Both the position numbers and the translations under genes were made by a program. Below the pieces are notes generated by a model. That model was not told where the DNA came from. It searched no databases and saw only the letters and a program-made list of their open reading frames with translations. DNA of 21,942 nt, taken from assembly GCA_044337015.1 (NCBI GenBank), contig JBIIOJ010000022.1, positions 1-21,942 on the forward strand, read 5' to 3'. Position 1 is the stretch's first letter, and every line of letters begins with the position of its first letter. Shown one piece after another: positions 1 through 10,076 of the stretch. Source of the stretch: UBA4655 sp044337015 (GTDB lineage: Bacteria > Planctomycetota > Planctomycetia > Pirellulales > UBA1268).

Positions 1-1695
1 GCCCTCAGCACGCACGAGCTTCGTCACCGGCTCGAAGACGAGTCCACGATCGATCGAAAACCTTCCCTTCGCGATCACAGGATCGATCTCGACACTTCGC
101 GTGCGACCATCGCTCCCCTTGACCGAAAGCTCGAGAAAGACGTCGTCCTTCGCGATCTGGAGGATGCTCTCGATGTAGGGCCAGTTGCGGGCCTCCTTCG
201 AGAGCGGGAGCCCGTCCGCCTCGTCGTCCGGCTCCGTCCGCCTGGCGAGAACGGCCCGCTCGATCTCGTCGCCGACGACGATGCCGGCCCGCGCCGCGGG
301 CCCTTCGGAATCGACCGCCGAGACGACCGCGTCGACCGCGATCGCGATCCCGACCGATGGAACGGAGACGGGGCTCGAGGGCAGCTTCGCCTCCTCGATC
401 CAATCCACGGACCGCGGGACGATCGCGACGTCGATCGATTCGCCGCCCCGTTCGATGCCGAGCGACACCCGTTCTCCGGCTCGGCCGGCGAACCTGTCGG
501 CGATCGTCAGCGGGTCGCCGACCGGGCCCCCGTCGATCGACACGAGACGATCGCCCGCCTCGAGCCCCGCGTCGGCGGCGGGCGAGTCGGCCTGAACCGC
601 GACGATCGGCCCGGCCGTCATCGCCATGCCGGTGGACTTCACGGGCTGCGGCGGCAGCGTCACGTCGAGCTTGGTCGCGGGCCTGGCATCGGCCCCGGCG
701 GCCGCCGGCCTGGCATCCCGCTCGATCGAAAGCGACACCAGGCTCGAAGGCTTGCGGGTGAGGGCGGCGACGAGTTGGGCGTAGGTCGCGACCGGCTCGC
801 CATCGACCGCGGTGATGCGGTCACCGGGCTCGAGGGGAGGCGTCGTGCGTCCGGCTCCGCCCGGGAGCAGCCCATCGGCATCCTTTTCCAGGCTCCGGGG
901 AATGGTCGTCGAGAAGGGGCTCGTCACGCCGATCGTGGGCGGACCGAGGTCCTTGTCGGGGTGGAGCGTGAGCGTGCGGGTCGAGCCGTCGCCGGGACGA
1001 CGCACCGTGAACTCCACACCGCGGTCCACGTCCCCGAGTGCGACCCCCTTCTGGAGGTCGCTGAAGATCGGCGACTTCCTGCCGCCGATCGCGACGATTT
1101 CGTCTCCCGTGCGAATTCCCGACCGCCACGCCGCGCCGCCGGGGCGGACGCTCGAGACCTCGCAGGTGATCTCGCGCACGCCGAGCCAAAGCGCGAGCGA
1201 TGCCATGAGCACGGCGAAGATCACGTTCATGACGACGCCGGCCGATATGATGGCCATCCGCTCCGGCACGCTCTGGGCCGGATAGCTCCGCGGATCCCAG
1301 GGCCGGTGCGGACCTCCCGTTGGCTCGGGTGGCAGATCGCCCGAGGACCGCGCGCGTCGAGCCTCCTCCGCCGCCGCGGCGGGATTGTCGTCCTGGCCGA
1401 GCATTTTCACGTAGCCGCCGAGCGGCAGGGCGCCGATGCCGTACTCCGTCTCCCCCCACTTGAAGCTCGCGAGCTTGAGGCCGCCGACGTCGAAACCGAG
1501 GAAGAACTTCTCGCACTTCACGCCGCAGGCCTTCGCGACGAGGAAGTGCCCGAGCTCGTGGACGAAGATCACGAAGCCGAGGCCGACGGCCACCTGGAGG
1601 ATGACAAGCCAGTTCGACGGCTGCACGAGCCACTCGGCCCATGTCGCTGCGGCAAAAACTGTCGCTGCGGCAAAAACGGTCACGAAACAGCCCAC
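1..1695 (-). CDS. rseP: Site-2 intramembrane zinc protease, RseP family, with about four PDZ domains (3' end cut by window edge)
   Basis: This is the N-terminal 565 residues of an RseP/MmpA-type membrane metalloprotease, which in characterised members cuts transmembrane anti-sigma factors or signal-peptide remnants. The reading frame stays open to the window edge, so the C-terminal catalytic half is not visible. A hydrophobic segment (about residues 28-45) runs into the zinc motif HELGH at 46-50, followed by the family-typical PLGGYVKMLGQDD stretch. Four PDZ-like units follow, near residues 170-245, 270-335, 355-430 and 450-540; two is usual. The second and fourth are less regular. I chose the GTG at 1695 because AGGAGG sits 7 bases upstream. 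A second in-frame GTG at 1683 overlaps the dxr stop but lies too far from that ribosome site. The gene overlaps the end of dxr by 16 bp and is probably cotranscribed with it. Confidence 0.93.
   Translation of the reverse strand, partial: MGCFVTVFAAATVFAAATWAEWLVQPSNWLVILQVAVGLGFVIFVHELGHFLVAKACGVKCEKFFLGFDVGGLKLASFKWGETEYGIGALPLGGYVKMLGQDDNPAAAAEEARRARSSGDLPPEPTGGPHRPWDPRSYPAQSVPERMAIISAGVVMNVIFAVLMASLALWLGVREITCEVSSVRPGGAAWRSGIRTGDEIVAIGGRKSPIFSDLQKGVALGDVDRGVEFTVRRPGDGSTRTLTLHPDKDLGPPTIGVTSPFSTTIPRSLEKDADGLLPGGAGRTTPPLEPGDRITAVDGEPVATYAQLVAALTRKPSSLVSLSIERDARPAAAGADARPATKLDVTLPPQPVKSTGMAMTAGPIVAVQADSPAADAGLEAGDRLVSIDGGPVGDPLTIADRFAGRAGERVSLGIERGGESIDVAIVPRSVDWIEEAKLPSSPVSVPSVGIAIAVDAVVSAVDSEGPAARAGIVVGDEIERAVLARRTEPDDEADGLPLSKEARNWPYIESILQIAKDDVFLELSVKGSDGRTRSVEIDPVIAKGRFSIDRGLVFEPVTKLVRAEG
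1642..1677. repeat. Perfect 18-bp tandem duplication inside the rseP start region
   Basis: Two exact head-to-tail copies of an 18-base unit (TGTCGCTGCGGCAAAAAC on the plus strand, 1642-1659 and 1660-1677). In the protease they encode a repeated VFAAAT hexapeptide in the extreme N-terminal segment, so the reading frame is kept. It looks like a recent slippage duplication. Confidence 0.9.
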
Positions 1696-2861
1696 CGTTG
1701 AACCTCCTCTCTCGTCCATGCGTCGATCCTGCAGATGTCGTCGAGCGAGGGCTCGGCCTCGAACGGGTGCTCCGCGAGCAGCCGTCCGCTCACCTCCGCG
1801 ATCTCGGTGAAGGCGAGTTCGCCATCCAGAAAGCCCTGCACCGCCGCCTCGTTCGCCGCGTTCAGGACGGCGCCGGCCGTCCCGCCCCGCCGCGCCGCCT
1901 CGTGCCCGAGCCGGATCGCCGGAAATCTCGCCGGGTCGGGCGGCTCGAAATCGAGCGAGAACTCGCGGGTCCAGTCGAAACGCCGGGCGGGCCCCGGCCG
2001 CCGGTGCGGATGATCGATAGCGTACTGGATCGGCAGCCGCATGTCGGGCGGGCTCATCTGCGCGACGACGGATCCGTCGACGAACTCCACCATCGAGTGG
2101 ACGATCGACTGGGGATGGACGACGACCGAGATCCGCTCCGACGGGATGTCGAAGAGCCACCTGGCCTCGATGATCTCCAGGGCCTTGTTCATCATCGTCG
2201 CCGAGTCGATCGTGATCTTCCTTCCCATCGACCAGGTGGGGTGGCGAAGCGCCTGCTCCGGCGTCACCGTCGCGAGCTCGGCCGTGGGCGTCGTGCGAAA
2301 CGGTCCACCGCTGGCCGTGAGCACGAGCCGTGCGACCTCGTCGCGGGCCCCCGACGCGAGCGCCTGGTGGATCGCCGAGTGCTCGCTGTCCACCGGCAGA
2401 ATGGTCGCCCCGGTCCGCTCGGCCAGCGCCATCACGAGCGGCCCGGCCATGACGAGCGTCTCCTTGTTGGCGAGGGCGACGGTCTTGCCAGCCTCGACCG
2501 CCGCCCACGTGCTCTTCAGACCGGCGGCCCCGACGATCGCCGAGACGACCCTGTCGATCTCGGAAGCCCGGACCAGTTCGGCCAGCGCATCCTCCCCCTC
2601 CGCCAGGCGGGTTCCTGCGGGAAGGTCCGAGCCGCGAATGCCCTCGGCGGCGGCCGGATCGGCGACGACCACCCAAGAGGGACGGAATATCCTCGCCTGC
2701 TCGATCAGCGCGGCTCCGCTCGCCCGGGCCGCCAGGAGAAAGACGCTCAGCCGACCATCCGACTCTCGAACGACGTCGAGAGTGCTCGTCCCGATGCTGC
2801 CGGTGCTTCCGAGCACCGCGAGGCGGAGTGGCTTTCCCTGAGCGGCGTCAATCGGAGGCAC
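1680..2861 (-). CDS. dxr: 1-deoxy-D-xylulose 5-phosphate reductoisomerase
   Basis: Dxr carries out the second step of the non-mevalonate (MEP) isoprenoid pathway in the cytoplasm, turning DXP into 2-C-methyl-D-erythritol 4-phosphate with NADPH and a divalent metal. The NADPH-binding loop GSTGSIG lies about residues 16-22. The metal and substrate motifs PVDSEHSAI and NKALEIIEA are intact, as is the C-terminal NAANEAAV motif. The predicted 393 residues match the usual family length of about 400. The frame is open far upstream antisense to ftsH, so the start must be chosen. GTG at 2861 gives a standard N-terminus (PPIDAAQGKPLRLAVLG), but no clear Shine-Dalgarno site precedes it, so the exact start is uncertain. 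The 3' end overlaps rseP by 16 bp. The dxr-rseP order is common in bacteria. Confidence 0.96.
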   Translation of the reverse strand: MPPIDAAQGKPLRLAVLGSTGSIGTSTLDVVRESDGRLSVFLLAARASGAALIEQARIFRPSWVVVADPAAAEGIRGSDLPAGTRLAEGEDALAELVRASEIDRVVSAIVGAAGLKSTWAAVEAGKTVALANKETLVMAGPLVMALAERTGATILPVDSEHSAIHQALASGARDEVARLVLTASGGPFRTTPTAELATVTPEQALRHPTWSMGRKITIDSATMMNKALEIIEARWLFDIPSERISVVVHPQSIVHSMVEFVDGSVVAQMSPPDMRLPIQYAIDHPHRRPGPARRFDWTREFSLDFEPPDPARFPAIRLGHEAARRGGTAGAVLNAANEAAVQGFLDGELAFTEIAEVSGRLLAEHPFEAEPSLDDICRIDAWTREEVQRWAVS

Positions 2862-2969
2862 CTGGTCGCAAAGTCGTCGGAATGAGATTCCCCCAAGTTT
2901 ATGGGCAGCCGTGGGGAAGTGCCATATGCGGTTCCCGACAGCAAACCGGCCGCACTCCGGACCCGACGT

Positions 2970-2998
2970 TTGTCGGCAGATCGGGGCCTGCGTACCAT
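2970..2998 (+). promoter_or_regulatory. Candidate sigma-70-type promoter of ftsH
   Basis: TTGTCG at 2970-2975 and TACCAT at 2993-2998 are separated by 17 bases, each matching 4 of 6 consensus positions. Transcription would begin near 3005, which argues for the ftsH start at 3033 rather than the upstream ATG at 2997. This is pattern matching only. Confidence 0.35.
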
Positions 2999-3032
2999 GC
3001 AGGGAGTTCAGACGCCGCATCCACGCCGCCTC

Positions 3033-5129
<2,097 letters not shown>

Positions 5130-5272
5130 TGCCGATGGGCCGCAGGATCGGAACGACCGTCAGGTTCCTCTCCACGGTCATGCCTCTCCATCGTCGGCCG
5201 CCGACGTGCCGACATGACGAGAGGAGTTCGCCCGCCCCCCTCGAGTCCCGTCACCCAATTCCCGTCACCACC

Positions 5273-5485
5273 ATGTGGAAGAGCTTTTTTCTCGCCGTTG
5301 GAATCTTCTCCTGCATCGTCGGAATCGAGTTGCTCGTGATCGATTCGGCGGTCGTGCTGCCGCCGGATGGACGCGGCGGCCCGAGGTCGTTCACGGCGCC
5401 CGACTGGATGCCGTGGAGCCTCATTTCCGCAGGGGCAATCATGGTGCTCCACTACGTCACGTTGCCCAAGAAACTGGCGATGTAG
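5273..5485 (+). CDS. Small membrane protein, two predicted helices, unknown function
   Basis: A 70-residue protein starting MWKSFFLAVG. A first hydrophobic helix covers about residues 4-28. A polar loop with PPDGRGGPRS and the segment TAPDWMPWSL follows, then a second helix near 49-65 and a short basic tail (PKKLAM). From memory it resembles small conserved hypothetical membrane proteins of planctomycetes, but no function is known to me. It lies 143 bp after ftsH on the same strand and ends 8 bp before the convergent YwqK-type gene. The same frame also has an ATG at 5129 overlapping the ftsH stop (TGATG). That would add 48 low-complexity residues and is less likely. No strong ribosome site precedes 5273. 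Confidence 0.7.
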   Translation: MWKSFFLAVGIFSCIVGIELLVIDSAVVLPPDGRGGPRSFTAPDWMPWSLISAGAIMVLHYVTLPKKLAM

Positions 5486-5493
5486 CGGCCCGC

Positions 5494-6672
5494 CTACGGC
5501 AGGGGAACGCCTCGCACGAACGTCTGATCCACGACCACGTTTCCATCCTCGTCCCACTCGACGTGACGTCCGTGCCGCACGCCGCCATCGTGCTCGGTTC
5601 GGCTCCACGGCGAGCCGTCCTCGTGGAAGAACTCCCACACGCCGACGGGGCGGCCACGGCTGTACTCCCCGGTGGCACGCGCTCCGCCCCCCTCGTACCG
5701 CTCCTCCCAGCGGCCGTTCTGCAGGCCTGCCGACCAGTTCGCACGCATCTTTTCCGAGCCGTCGGGGTGGTACTCGACGGCGGGGCCGTCGAGCAGGCCG
5801 TCGCGGTAGGTTTGTTCGGAGGCGATCGGGTGCCCTTCGCCAGATCCCCAGCTCACCCAACGTCCTTCGGGCCGCCCGGCCACATAGCCACCGACGATTC
5901 GCGGGGCCCCGTCGGCATACCACTGCCGGAAGACCCCCTCCTCGGTCCCGTTGACGAACGAGCACCGCAATCGCTCGTTCCCGTTCTCCCAGTATTCGAC
6001 GAACGGACCCTCCCGACGATCGTCGCGATAGCTCGCCTCGAGTTGTTTGCCACCGTTGGCATACCATCGGGTGCAGACGCCGTTCCGCCGGCCCCCACGA
6101 TAGCGATCCTCCGATTCGATGCTGCCATCCGAACGGAACGACCTCCTCGTGCCCTCGAGTTTCCCCTTGGAGTACGTCTCGTCGACAACCAGTTCGCCCG
6201 ATGCGTGCCACTGCCTCGTAATGCCGTCGCGGACGCCGTCGCGGAAGACCACCTCCCGCTGCGGCGTGCCGTCGGCGTGGTACCGCAGGAAGACGCCGTC
6301 CCGCCTGCCGCGTCGAAACGACTCCCGGACGACGACGTTGCCCCGCAGGTCGTATTCGACGGACGGTCCTTCACGCCGGTCGCCGTCCCAGGTCACCTCC
6401 GACAAAAGCCTGCCGGACGGATCGTAGGTCCACTCCCGCCCCTTGCGAACCACGACGCCCGACGGACCGACCCGCGTCTCGGTGCGGGTGCGAACGGCAC
6501 CATTGGCGTAACGCCGCTCCTCGAGCACGACCCCGGGGGCGACGGCCGGTGCGGGCGGATCCCCCTCGGCGGCATGGCCACGGGCCAAACCCACCACGGC
6601 GGCGAAAATCACCGCTTCCGCGGCCACGGCCACGATGGGAACTAGAATGCGGTTGGAGGCGACCCACTTCAT
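5494..6672 (-). CDS. Exported or membrane-anchored YwqK-type (MORN-like) repeat protein
   Basis: A 392-residue protein with an N-terminal signal or anchor helix (IVAVAAEAVIFAAVVGLA, about residues 11-28), followed by about 13 tandem repeats of about 23 residues. Each repeat follows the pattern G-x4-[YWF]-x2-[DN]G-x4-x5-[YF]-x2-G-x3-[DNE], as in DG.P.REVVFRDGVRDG. This is the COG2849 / YwqK family, often labelled an antitoxin component in databases; the label rests on B. subtilis YwqK and should not be transferred here. The repeats are predicted to form a beta-rich elongated scaffold. The start is ATG 6672; an in-frame GTG lies at 6678. The divergent DCC-family gene begins only 13 bp away, so each promoter must lie inside the neighbour's coding sequence. 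Confidence 0.87.
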   Translation of the reverse strand: MKWVASNRILVPIVAVAAEAVIFAAVVGLARGHAAEGDPPAPAVAPGVVLEERRYANGAVRTRTETRVGPSGVVVRKGREWTYDPSGRLLSEVTWDGDRREGPSVEYDLRGNVVVRESFRRGRRDGVFLRYHADGTPQREVVFRDGVRDGITRQWHASGELVVDETYSKGKLEGTRRSFRSDGSIESEDRYRGGRRNGVCTRWYANGGKQLEASYRDDRREGPFVEYWENGNERLRCSFVNGTEEGVFRQWYADGAPRIVGGYVAGRPEGRWVSWGSGEGHPIASEQTYRDGLLDGPAVEYHPDGSEKMRANWSAGLQNGRWEERYEGGGARATGEYSRGRPVGVWEFFHEDGSPWSRTEHDGGVRHGRHVEWDEDGNVVVDQTFVRGVPLP

Positions 6673-6685
6673 GATCACGACCAGT

Positions 6686-7078
6686 ATGCCCCCGAAACGG
6701 GATACCGTGCTCTACGACGGCAGCTGTCGATTCTGCATCGGCCAGGTAGGCATGCTGCGCAGGCTCGACATCGGCCGAAGGTTCGACTTTCGCTCCTGCC
6801 ACGACCAGTCCGTCGCTACCGACTTTCCCGAGTTGTCGCTCGACGACCTGCTCTCCCAAATGTACGTAGTCGACACCAAGGGCCAAGCGAGGGGAGGCGC
6901 CGATGCCGTCCGCTATCTCTCGAGGAAGCTTGTTCCGCTGTGGCCGCTCGCGGCCCTCCTGCACATTCCTGGAACGATGCCCCTCTGGAAGGCCTGCTAC
7001 CGTTTCATCGCCCGCAACCGCTATCGGATCGCAGGACGATCCGGAAGTTGCGACAGCGGCACCTGCAAACTTCCCTAG
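6686..7078 (+). CDS. DCC-family thiol-disulfide oxidoreductase-like protein
   Basis: A 130-residue protein with the family signature near the N-terminus (VLYDGSCRFCIGQV), giving a CxxC pair at Cys14 and Cys17, then the FRSCHDQ and ADAVRYLSRKL segments usual for DCC (YuxK/DUF393) proteins. The fold is thioredoxin-like and a redox role is assumed, but substrates are not known for most members. The C-terminus has an extra pair of cysteines (SGSCDSGTCKLP), which may bind metal or form a second disulfide. The start could be ATG 6686, 6671 or 6635; I chose 6686 because it places the beta strand and CxxC at the usual distance and avoids overlap with the divergent gene. No clear ribosome site is visible. 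Confidence 0.85.
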   Translation: MPPKRDTVLYDGSCRFCIGQVGMLRRLDIGRRFDFRSCHDQSVATDFPELSLDDLLSQMYVVDTKGQARGGADAVRYLSRKLVPLWPLAALLHIPGTMPLWKACYRFIARNRYRIAGRSGSCDSGTCKLP

Positions 7079-7100
7079 GAAGCCGACAATCGGCCCATCC

Positions 7101-7115
7101 CTGGCATGCTGCCAG
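7101..7115. terminator. Short perfect hairpin between convergent genes
   Basis: CTGGCA and TGCCAG form a 6-bp stem around a TGC loop in the 38-bp gap between the convergent DCC gene and the sigma-54 activator gene. There is no T-run on either side, so a terminator role is only suggested by position. Confidence 0.25.
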
Positions 7116-7116
7116 C

Positions 7117-8247
7117 CTAGCCTTCGGCACTCGGGTCGCCGTCTTCCCGCAGCATGCGGGTGAGCGTGTTGGCATGCACGCCGAGCAGTTTCGCAGCCCG
7201 GGCCTTGTGCCCCTTGGTCGTCTCGAGCGCCTGCTTGATCGCCATCTTTCGAAGCTTGACGAGATCGAGCGTTGGGACACGGGAGTCGTCGCCCACGGCG
7301 GAATCGCCCCGCTTCTTCGGCACCTGGGGCCGTGTCTGGAGCACATACGACTGCTCGATCGCGTGAGAAAGCTGCCGGACGTTGCCGGGCCATTCGAACG
7401 AGCAGAACGACTCGAGTTCATCGGGCGTCGGCTCCCACTTCGGAAGCCGATACCGCTCCGCGAACGCCCTCGCGAAGAAGTCGATGAACTCCGGGATGTC
7501 CTCGACGCGATCTCGCAGGGGGGGAACGCTCAGCTCGATCATGTTGAGCCGGTAGTAGAGATCCTCCCGAAACGTTCCCTTGGCAACCTCCTGCTCGAGT
7601 TCGCGGTTCGTGGCAGCGACGATCTGCACGTCGACCGGCACGGGCTGCGTCGCCCCGACCGGGATCACTTCGCGTTGCTGCAAGACCCTGAGCAATTTCG
7701 GTTGCAGCGAAAGCGGCATCTCTCCGATCTCATCGAGAAACACCACGCCACCCTGCGCCGCCCTGAAGATGCCGAGAGCACGCCCCTCCGCACCCGTGAA
7801 AGCGCCCTTCTCGTGGCCAAACAGCTGGCTCTCGGCGAGCGTCTCGGTAAGGGCGGCACAGTTGACAGGAATAAATGCCTTGTCGCTTCGCGGGCCGCTC
7901 CTGTGAAGCAGCCTTGCCCAGAGTTCCTTACCGGTGCCTGTCTCGCCCGAAACGAGCACGGTGCACTCGACCTCGGCGGCACGCTCGATGGACCTCGCGA
8001 TCCGCCGCATCGCGGCGCTTCGGCCGAGCACCCAGTTTGGCTCCGCACGCGGGGTCTGCGCGGCTCTCGATTGCGAGAGCGATTCGCCGAACCGTGACGA
8101 GGGCTTCGGTCGATCGCGAGATTCTGGAGCCGTGGGAGCCGGAGGATCGAGCAGCGATACGGTGGGATTCAACGACCCACCTTGCGGGTCACGACTGGCC
8201 GAGTCGTTGGCCTGAAAAGGCCGCTTGCGATTGGTATTGAAAGCCAT
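7117..8247 (-). CDS. Sigma-54-dependent transcriptional activator without receiver domain
   Basis: A 376-residue bacterial enhancer-binding protein that would remodel sigma-54 RNA polymerase. The AAA+ domain has Walker A GETGTGKE at 101-108, the sigma-54 contact loop GAFTGA intact at 148-153, Walker B GGVVFLDE at 166-173 and the FREDLYYRL sensor region. A Fis-type helix-turn-helix ends the protein (HKARAAKLLGVHANTLTRML, about 347-366). The first 70 residues are low-complexity and polar. No receiver, GAF or PAS domain is present, so control may come from a partner protein or from expression level. The start ATG 8247 has AGGAA 7 bases upstream. It lies 122 bp downstream of the methyltransferase gene on the same strand. 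No -24/-12 promoter was recognised in the window by eye. Confidence 0.93.
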   Translation of the reverse strand: MAFNTNRKRPFQANDSASRDPQGGSLNPTVSLLDPPAPTAPESRDRPKPSSRFGESLSQSRAAQTPRAEPNWVLGRSAAMRRIARSIERAAEVECTVLVSGETGTGKELWARLLHRSGPRSDKAFIPVNCAALTETLAESQLFGHEKGAFTGAEGRALGIFRAAQGGVVFLDEIGEMPLSLQPKLLRVLQQREVIPVGATQPVPVDVQIVAATNRELEQEVAKGTFREDLYYRLNMIELSVPPLRDRVEDIPEFIDFFARAFAERYRLPKWEPTPDELESFCSFEWPGNVRQLSHAIEQSYVLQTRPQVPKKRGDSAVGDDSRVPTLDLVKLRKMAIKQALETTKGHKARAAKLLGVHANTLTRMLREDGDPSAEG

Positions 8248-8369
8248 GGCCGAATTCCTGCTGGCCGTACCCCGTAACGCTCATCAGTATGGTGAACCGC
8301 AAAGCGGGATGCAACAGGTTGGTCCGAAAACAAACAGAAACCGCCGCACCCGCCCCACACCCCCCATTT

Positions 8370-9158
8370 TCAGCGTTTTTTCGATGTTTTCAGGGTCGAT
8401 CCGGCCTCCTCGACGTCGCCGCCGTCCTTCTCGAAGAACATGAGGTGCTGCCAGGGGAGCCGGTCGAACTCCCTCGCGACCCGGAACCCAGCTGCCTCGA
8501 GCTCGGCCCGCACCTGCGCCTTCGTCATCTTGTGAAGCGGCTTGATGGGCACGGCCGGATCCTCTCCACGAAACTCGGCGAGCACGAGCACTCCGCCGTC
8601 GGCGAGGCTTTCGCGTATCCGCGCGAGCATTTCGTCGGGGTGGGAGAACTCGTGGTAGACGTCGACGCACAACACGAGGTCGGCCTTGCCCTTCGGCAGC
8701 CTCGGGTCGATCGGCGTTCCCAGCACGGGGCGGATATGCCCGATACCCGCCCCGCCGGCGTTCTCCGCGAGCATGCGGAGCATCTCCATCTGGATGTCGG
8801 ACGCCCAAACCGTGCCCTTCGGCCCCACCCGCTTCGCGAGTTCGAGCGTGTAGAAGCCGTTGCCGCAGCCGAGATCGCAGACGGTCTGCCCCCGTTTGAT
8901 GCCGAGCGCCTCGATGAGCATCCGGCAGTCCTCCTCCCGCTGGCGGCTCTCGCGAACGAGCCACGGGGCGCCGGTGAAGTGCATCGTCTGTGCGATCTCG
9001 CGTCCCATGTGGTGGGTCTTCGCGGGCGGTATCGCCGCCGTCGCATCGACGTCGACGTCGATCGTGATGACCGGATCACGGCCAAGCGACGGAATGCACG
9101 CGAGGGCGGCGACGACGAGGAGCGAGCGAGCCATGATCGATCGCGTGGGAGATCGCAT
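8370..9158 (-). CDS. Class I SAM-dependent methyltransferase with N-terminal signal peptide
   Basis: A 262-residue protein. The Rossmann-fold motif I is clear (VCDLGCGNGFYTLELA, about 94-108), followed by an acidic strand (VWASDIQMEML) and motif LVLCVDVYHEFSHPDEML. The segment MHFTGAPWLVRESRQREED before motif I belongs to the same subfamily. The N-terminus looks like an export signal: basic residues (MRSPTRSIMARS), a hydrophobic core LLVVAALACI and a likely cleavage region near PSLG. If real, the enzyme acts outside the cytoplasm, where SAM is not expected. An ATG at 9134 is the alternative start and keeps the signal. A -10-like TATACT lies just upstream of 9158. The gene follows lpxI after 22 bp and may be cotranscribed with lpxD-lpxI. 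The methyl acceptor is unknown. Confidence 0.87.
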   Translation of the reverse strand: MRSPTRSIMARSLLVVAALACIPSLGRDPVITIDVDVDATAAIPPAKTHHMGREIAQTMHFTGAPWLVRESRQREEDCRMLIEALGIKRGQTVCDLGCGNGFYTLELAKRVGPKGTVWASDIQMEMLRMLAENAGGAGIGHIRPVLGTPIDPRLPKGKADLVLCVDVYHEFSHPDEMLARIRESLADGGVLVLAEFRGEDPAVPIKPLHKMTKAQVRAELEAAGFRVAREFDRLPWQHLMFFEKDGGDVEEAGSTLKTSKKR

Positions 9159-9164
9159 GGACCG

Positions 9165-9170
9165 AGTATA
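9165..9170 (-). promoter_or_regulatory. -10-like hexamer before the methyltransferase gene
   Basis: TATACT on the minus strand lies 7 bases before the ATG at 9158. No good -35 partner is visible, and transcription from here would give a nearly leaderless message or a 24-base leader for ATG 9134. Confidence 0.2.
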
Positions 9171-9180
9171 GCCCGATGGA

Positions 9181-10074
9181 TCAGGCGGCGTCGGACCTTG
9201 TGTCGGGCAGCATCGCCTCGCCCACACGGTCGTGGCAGCTTGCGATCGTGATCGCGGAGCGGTCGGCGAAGCCGAACAGTTCTTCGCGGTCGACGAGGAT
9301 CGTCCGCCCCGCTTCGATCACGAGCACGCTCGCCCCGGCCGCCTTGAGCGACTGCAGCGTGCCGACGCCGATCGTCGGCATGTCGAATCGCTCGTCCTGC
9401 TGCGGCTTGGCAACCTTCACGACGACGAGCCCCCCGGATGCGCAGAGCCTGCCGGCGCGGCGAATGCATTCGTCGGTCCCCTCGATGGCTTCCAGGGCGA
9501 TCGGGGCGCGGTTGCGGACCACGACGGTCTGCCCGATGTCGAGCCTGCCGAGTTCCTTCGCCAGCCGCCAGCCGAAAGCGATGTCGGCGAGCTTCGAAGG
9601 CCCGAGATCAGGCCCCGCGAGCAGGCCGCCGGCGGCGAGCAGTTCGGGGGCGAAATCGGTGGCCGGGCAGATCCGCACGCCGCCGGAGTCGAAGGCCGTC
9701 GCGATCGCGGAGAGGAGCGAGTCGTCGCGGTTGTCGGTGCTTCGGGCCACGAAGTGCGGCCAGAACGTCTTGAGTCCCGTCCAGTCGGGCAGGAGATGCC
9801 GCCAGGCCCCCTTCGCGAAGAGCTTCGTCTTGTGGATCTTGCCCGCCATCGTCGCCCGCAGGCACCCGGCCCGCCGGAAAAACGCGACCGCTCCGCCGAT
9901 CTCCGCGACGCCCACCTCGCCGAACACGTCGGCGCAGCTTTCGAGCTCCTGATCGGCGTGGCCGCGGATCGCGAGCACCGCCGTGCGGCCGCCGTGCCGC
10001 CGGATGGCCTCGGCGACGGCCACCGGATACCGGCCCCAGCCGGCGAGGATTCCGATCGTCTCGCCAGCGAGCAT
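9181..10074 (-). CDS. lpxI: UDP-2,3-diacylglucosamine pyrophosphatase LpxI (DUF1009)
   Basis: LpxI hydrolyses UDP-2,3-diacylglucosamine to lipid X, the step that LpxH performs in E. coli, in lipid A synthesis. The 297 residues match the family length. The N-terminal domain begins IGILAGWGRYPVAVAEAIR, and GKIHKTKLF and the D-rich segment DNRDDSLLSAI are family-typical. The C-terminal catalytic domain includes DIGQTVVVRNRAPIALEAIEGTDECI and KVAKPQQDERFDMPTIG, both highly characteristic of LpxI. The ATG at 10074 begins 2 bases after the lpxD stop, and GGAGG inside the end of lpxD lies 11 bases upstream. The two genes are clearly one operon. Confidence 0.94.
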   Translation of the reverse strand: MLAGETIGILAGWGRYPVAVAEAIRRHGGRTAVLAIRGHADQELESCADVFGEVGVAEIGGAVAFFRRAGCLRATMAGKIHKTKLFAKGAWRHLLPDWTGLKTFWPHFVARSTDNRDDSLLSAIATAFDSGGVRICPATDFAPELLAAGGLLAGPDLGPSKLADIAFGWRLAKELGRLDIGQTVVVRNRAPIALEAIEGTDECIRRAGRLCASGGLVVVKVAKPQQDERFDMPTIGVGTLQSLKAAGASVLVIEAGRTILVDREELFGFADRSAITIASCHDRVGEAMLPDTRSDAA

Positions 10075-10076
10075 GA

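Noticed and set aside
1641..2885. Plus-strand open frame of 414 codons opposite dxr
   Set aside because: Antisense to a clear dxr; composition typical of shadow frames in GC-rich DNA.
5275..6645. Plus-strand open frame of 456 codons opposite the YwqK-type gene
   Set aside because: The 13 regular repeats on the minus strand show which frame is coding.
5494..6672. Reading the YwqK-type gene as the antitoxin of a toxin-antitoxin pair
   Set aside because: It has an export or anchor segment and 13 repeats, and no toxin-like small gene adjoins it; the database label is not evidence of function.
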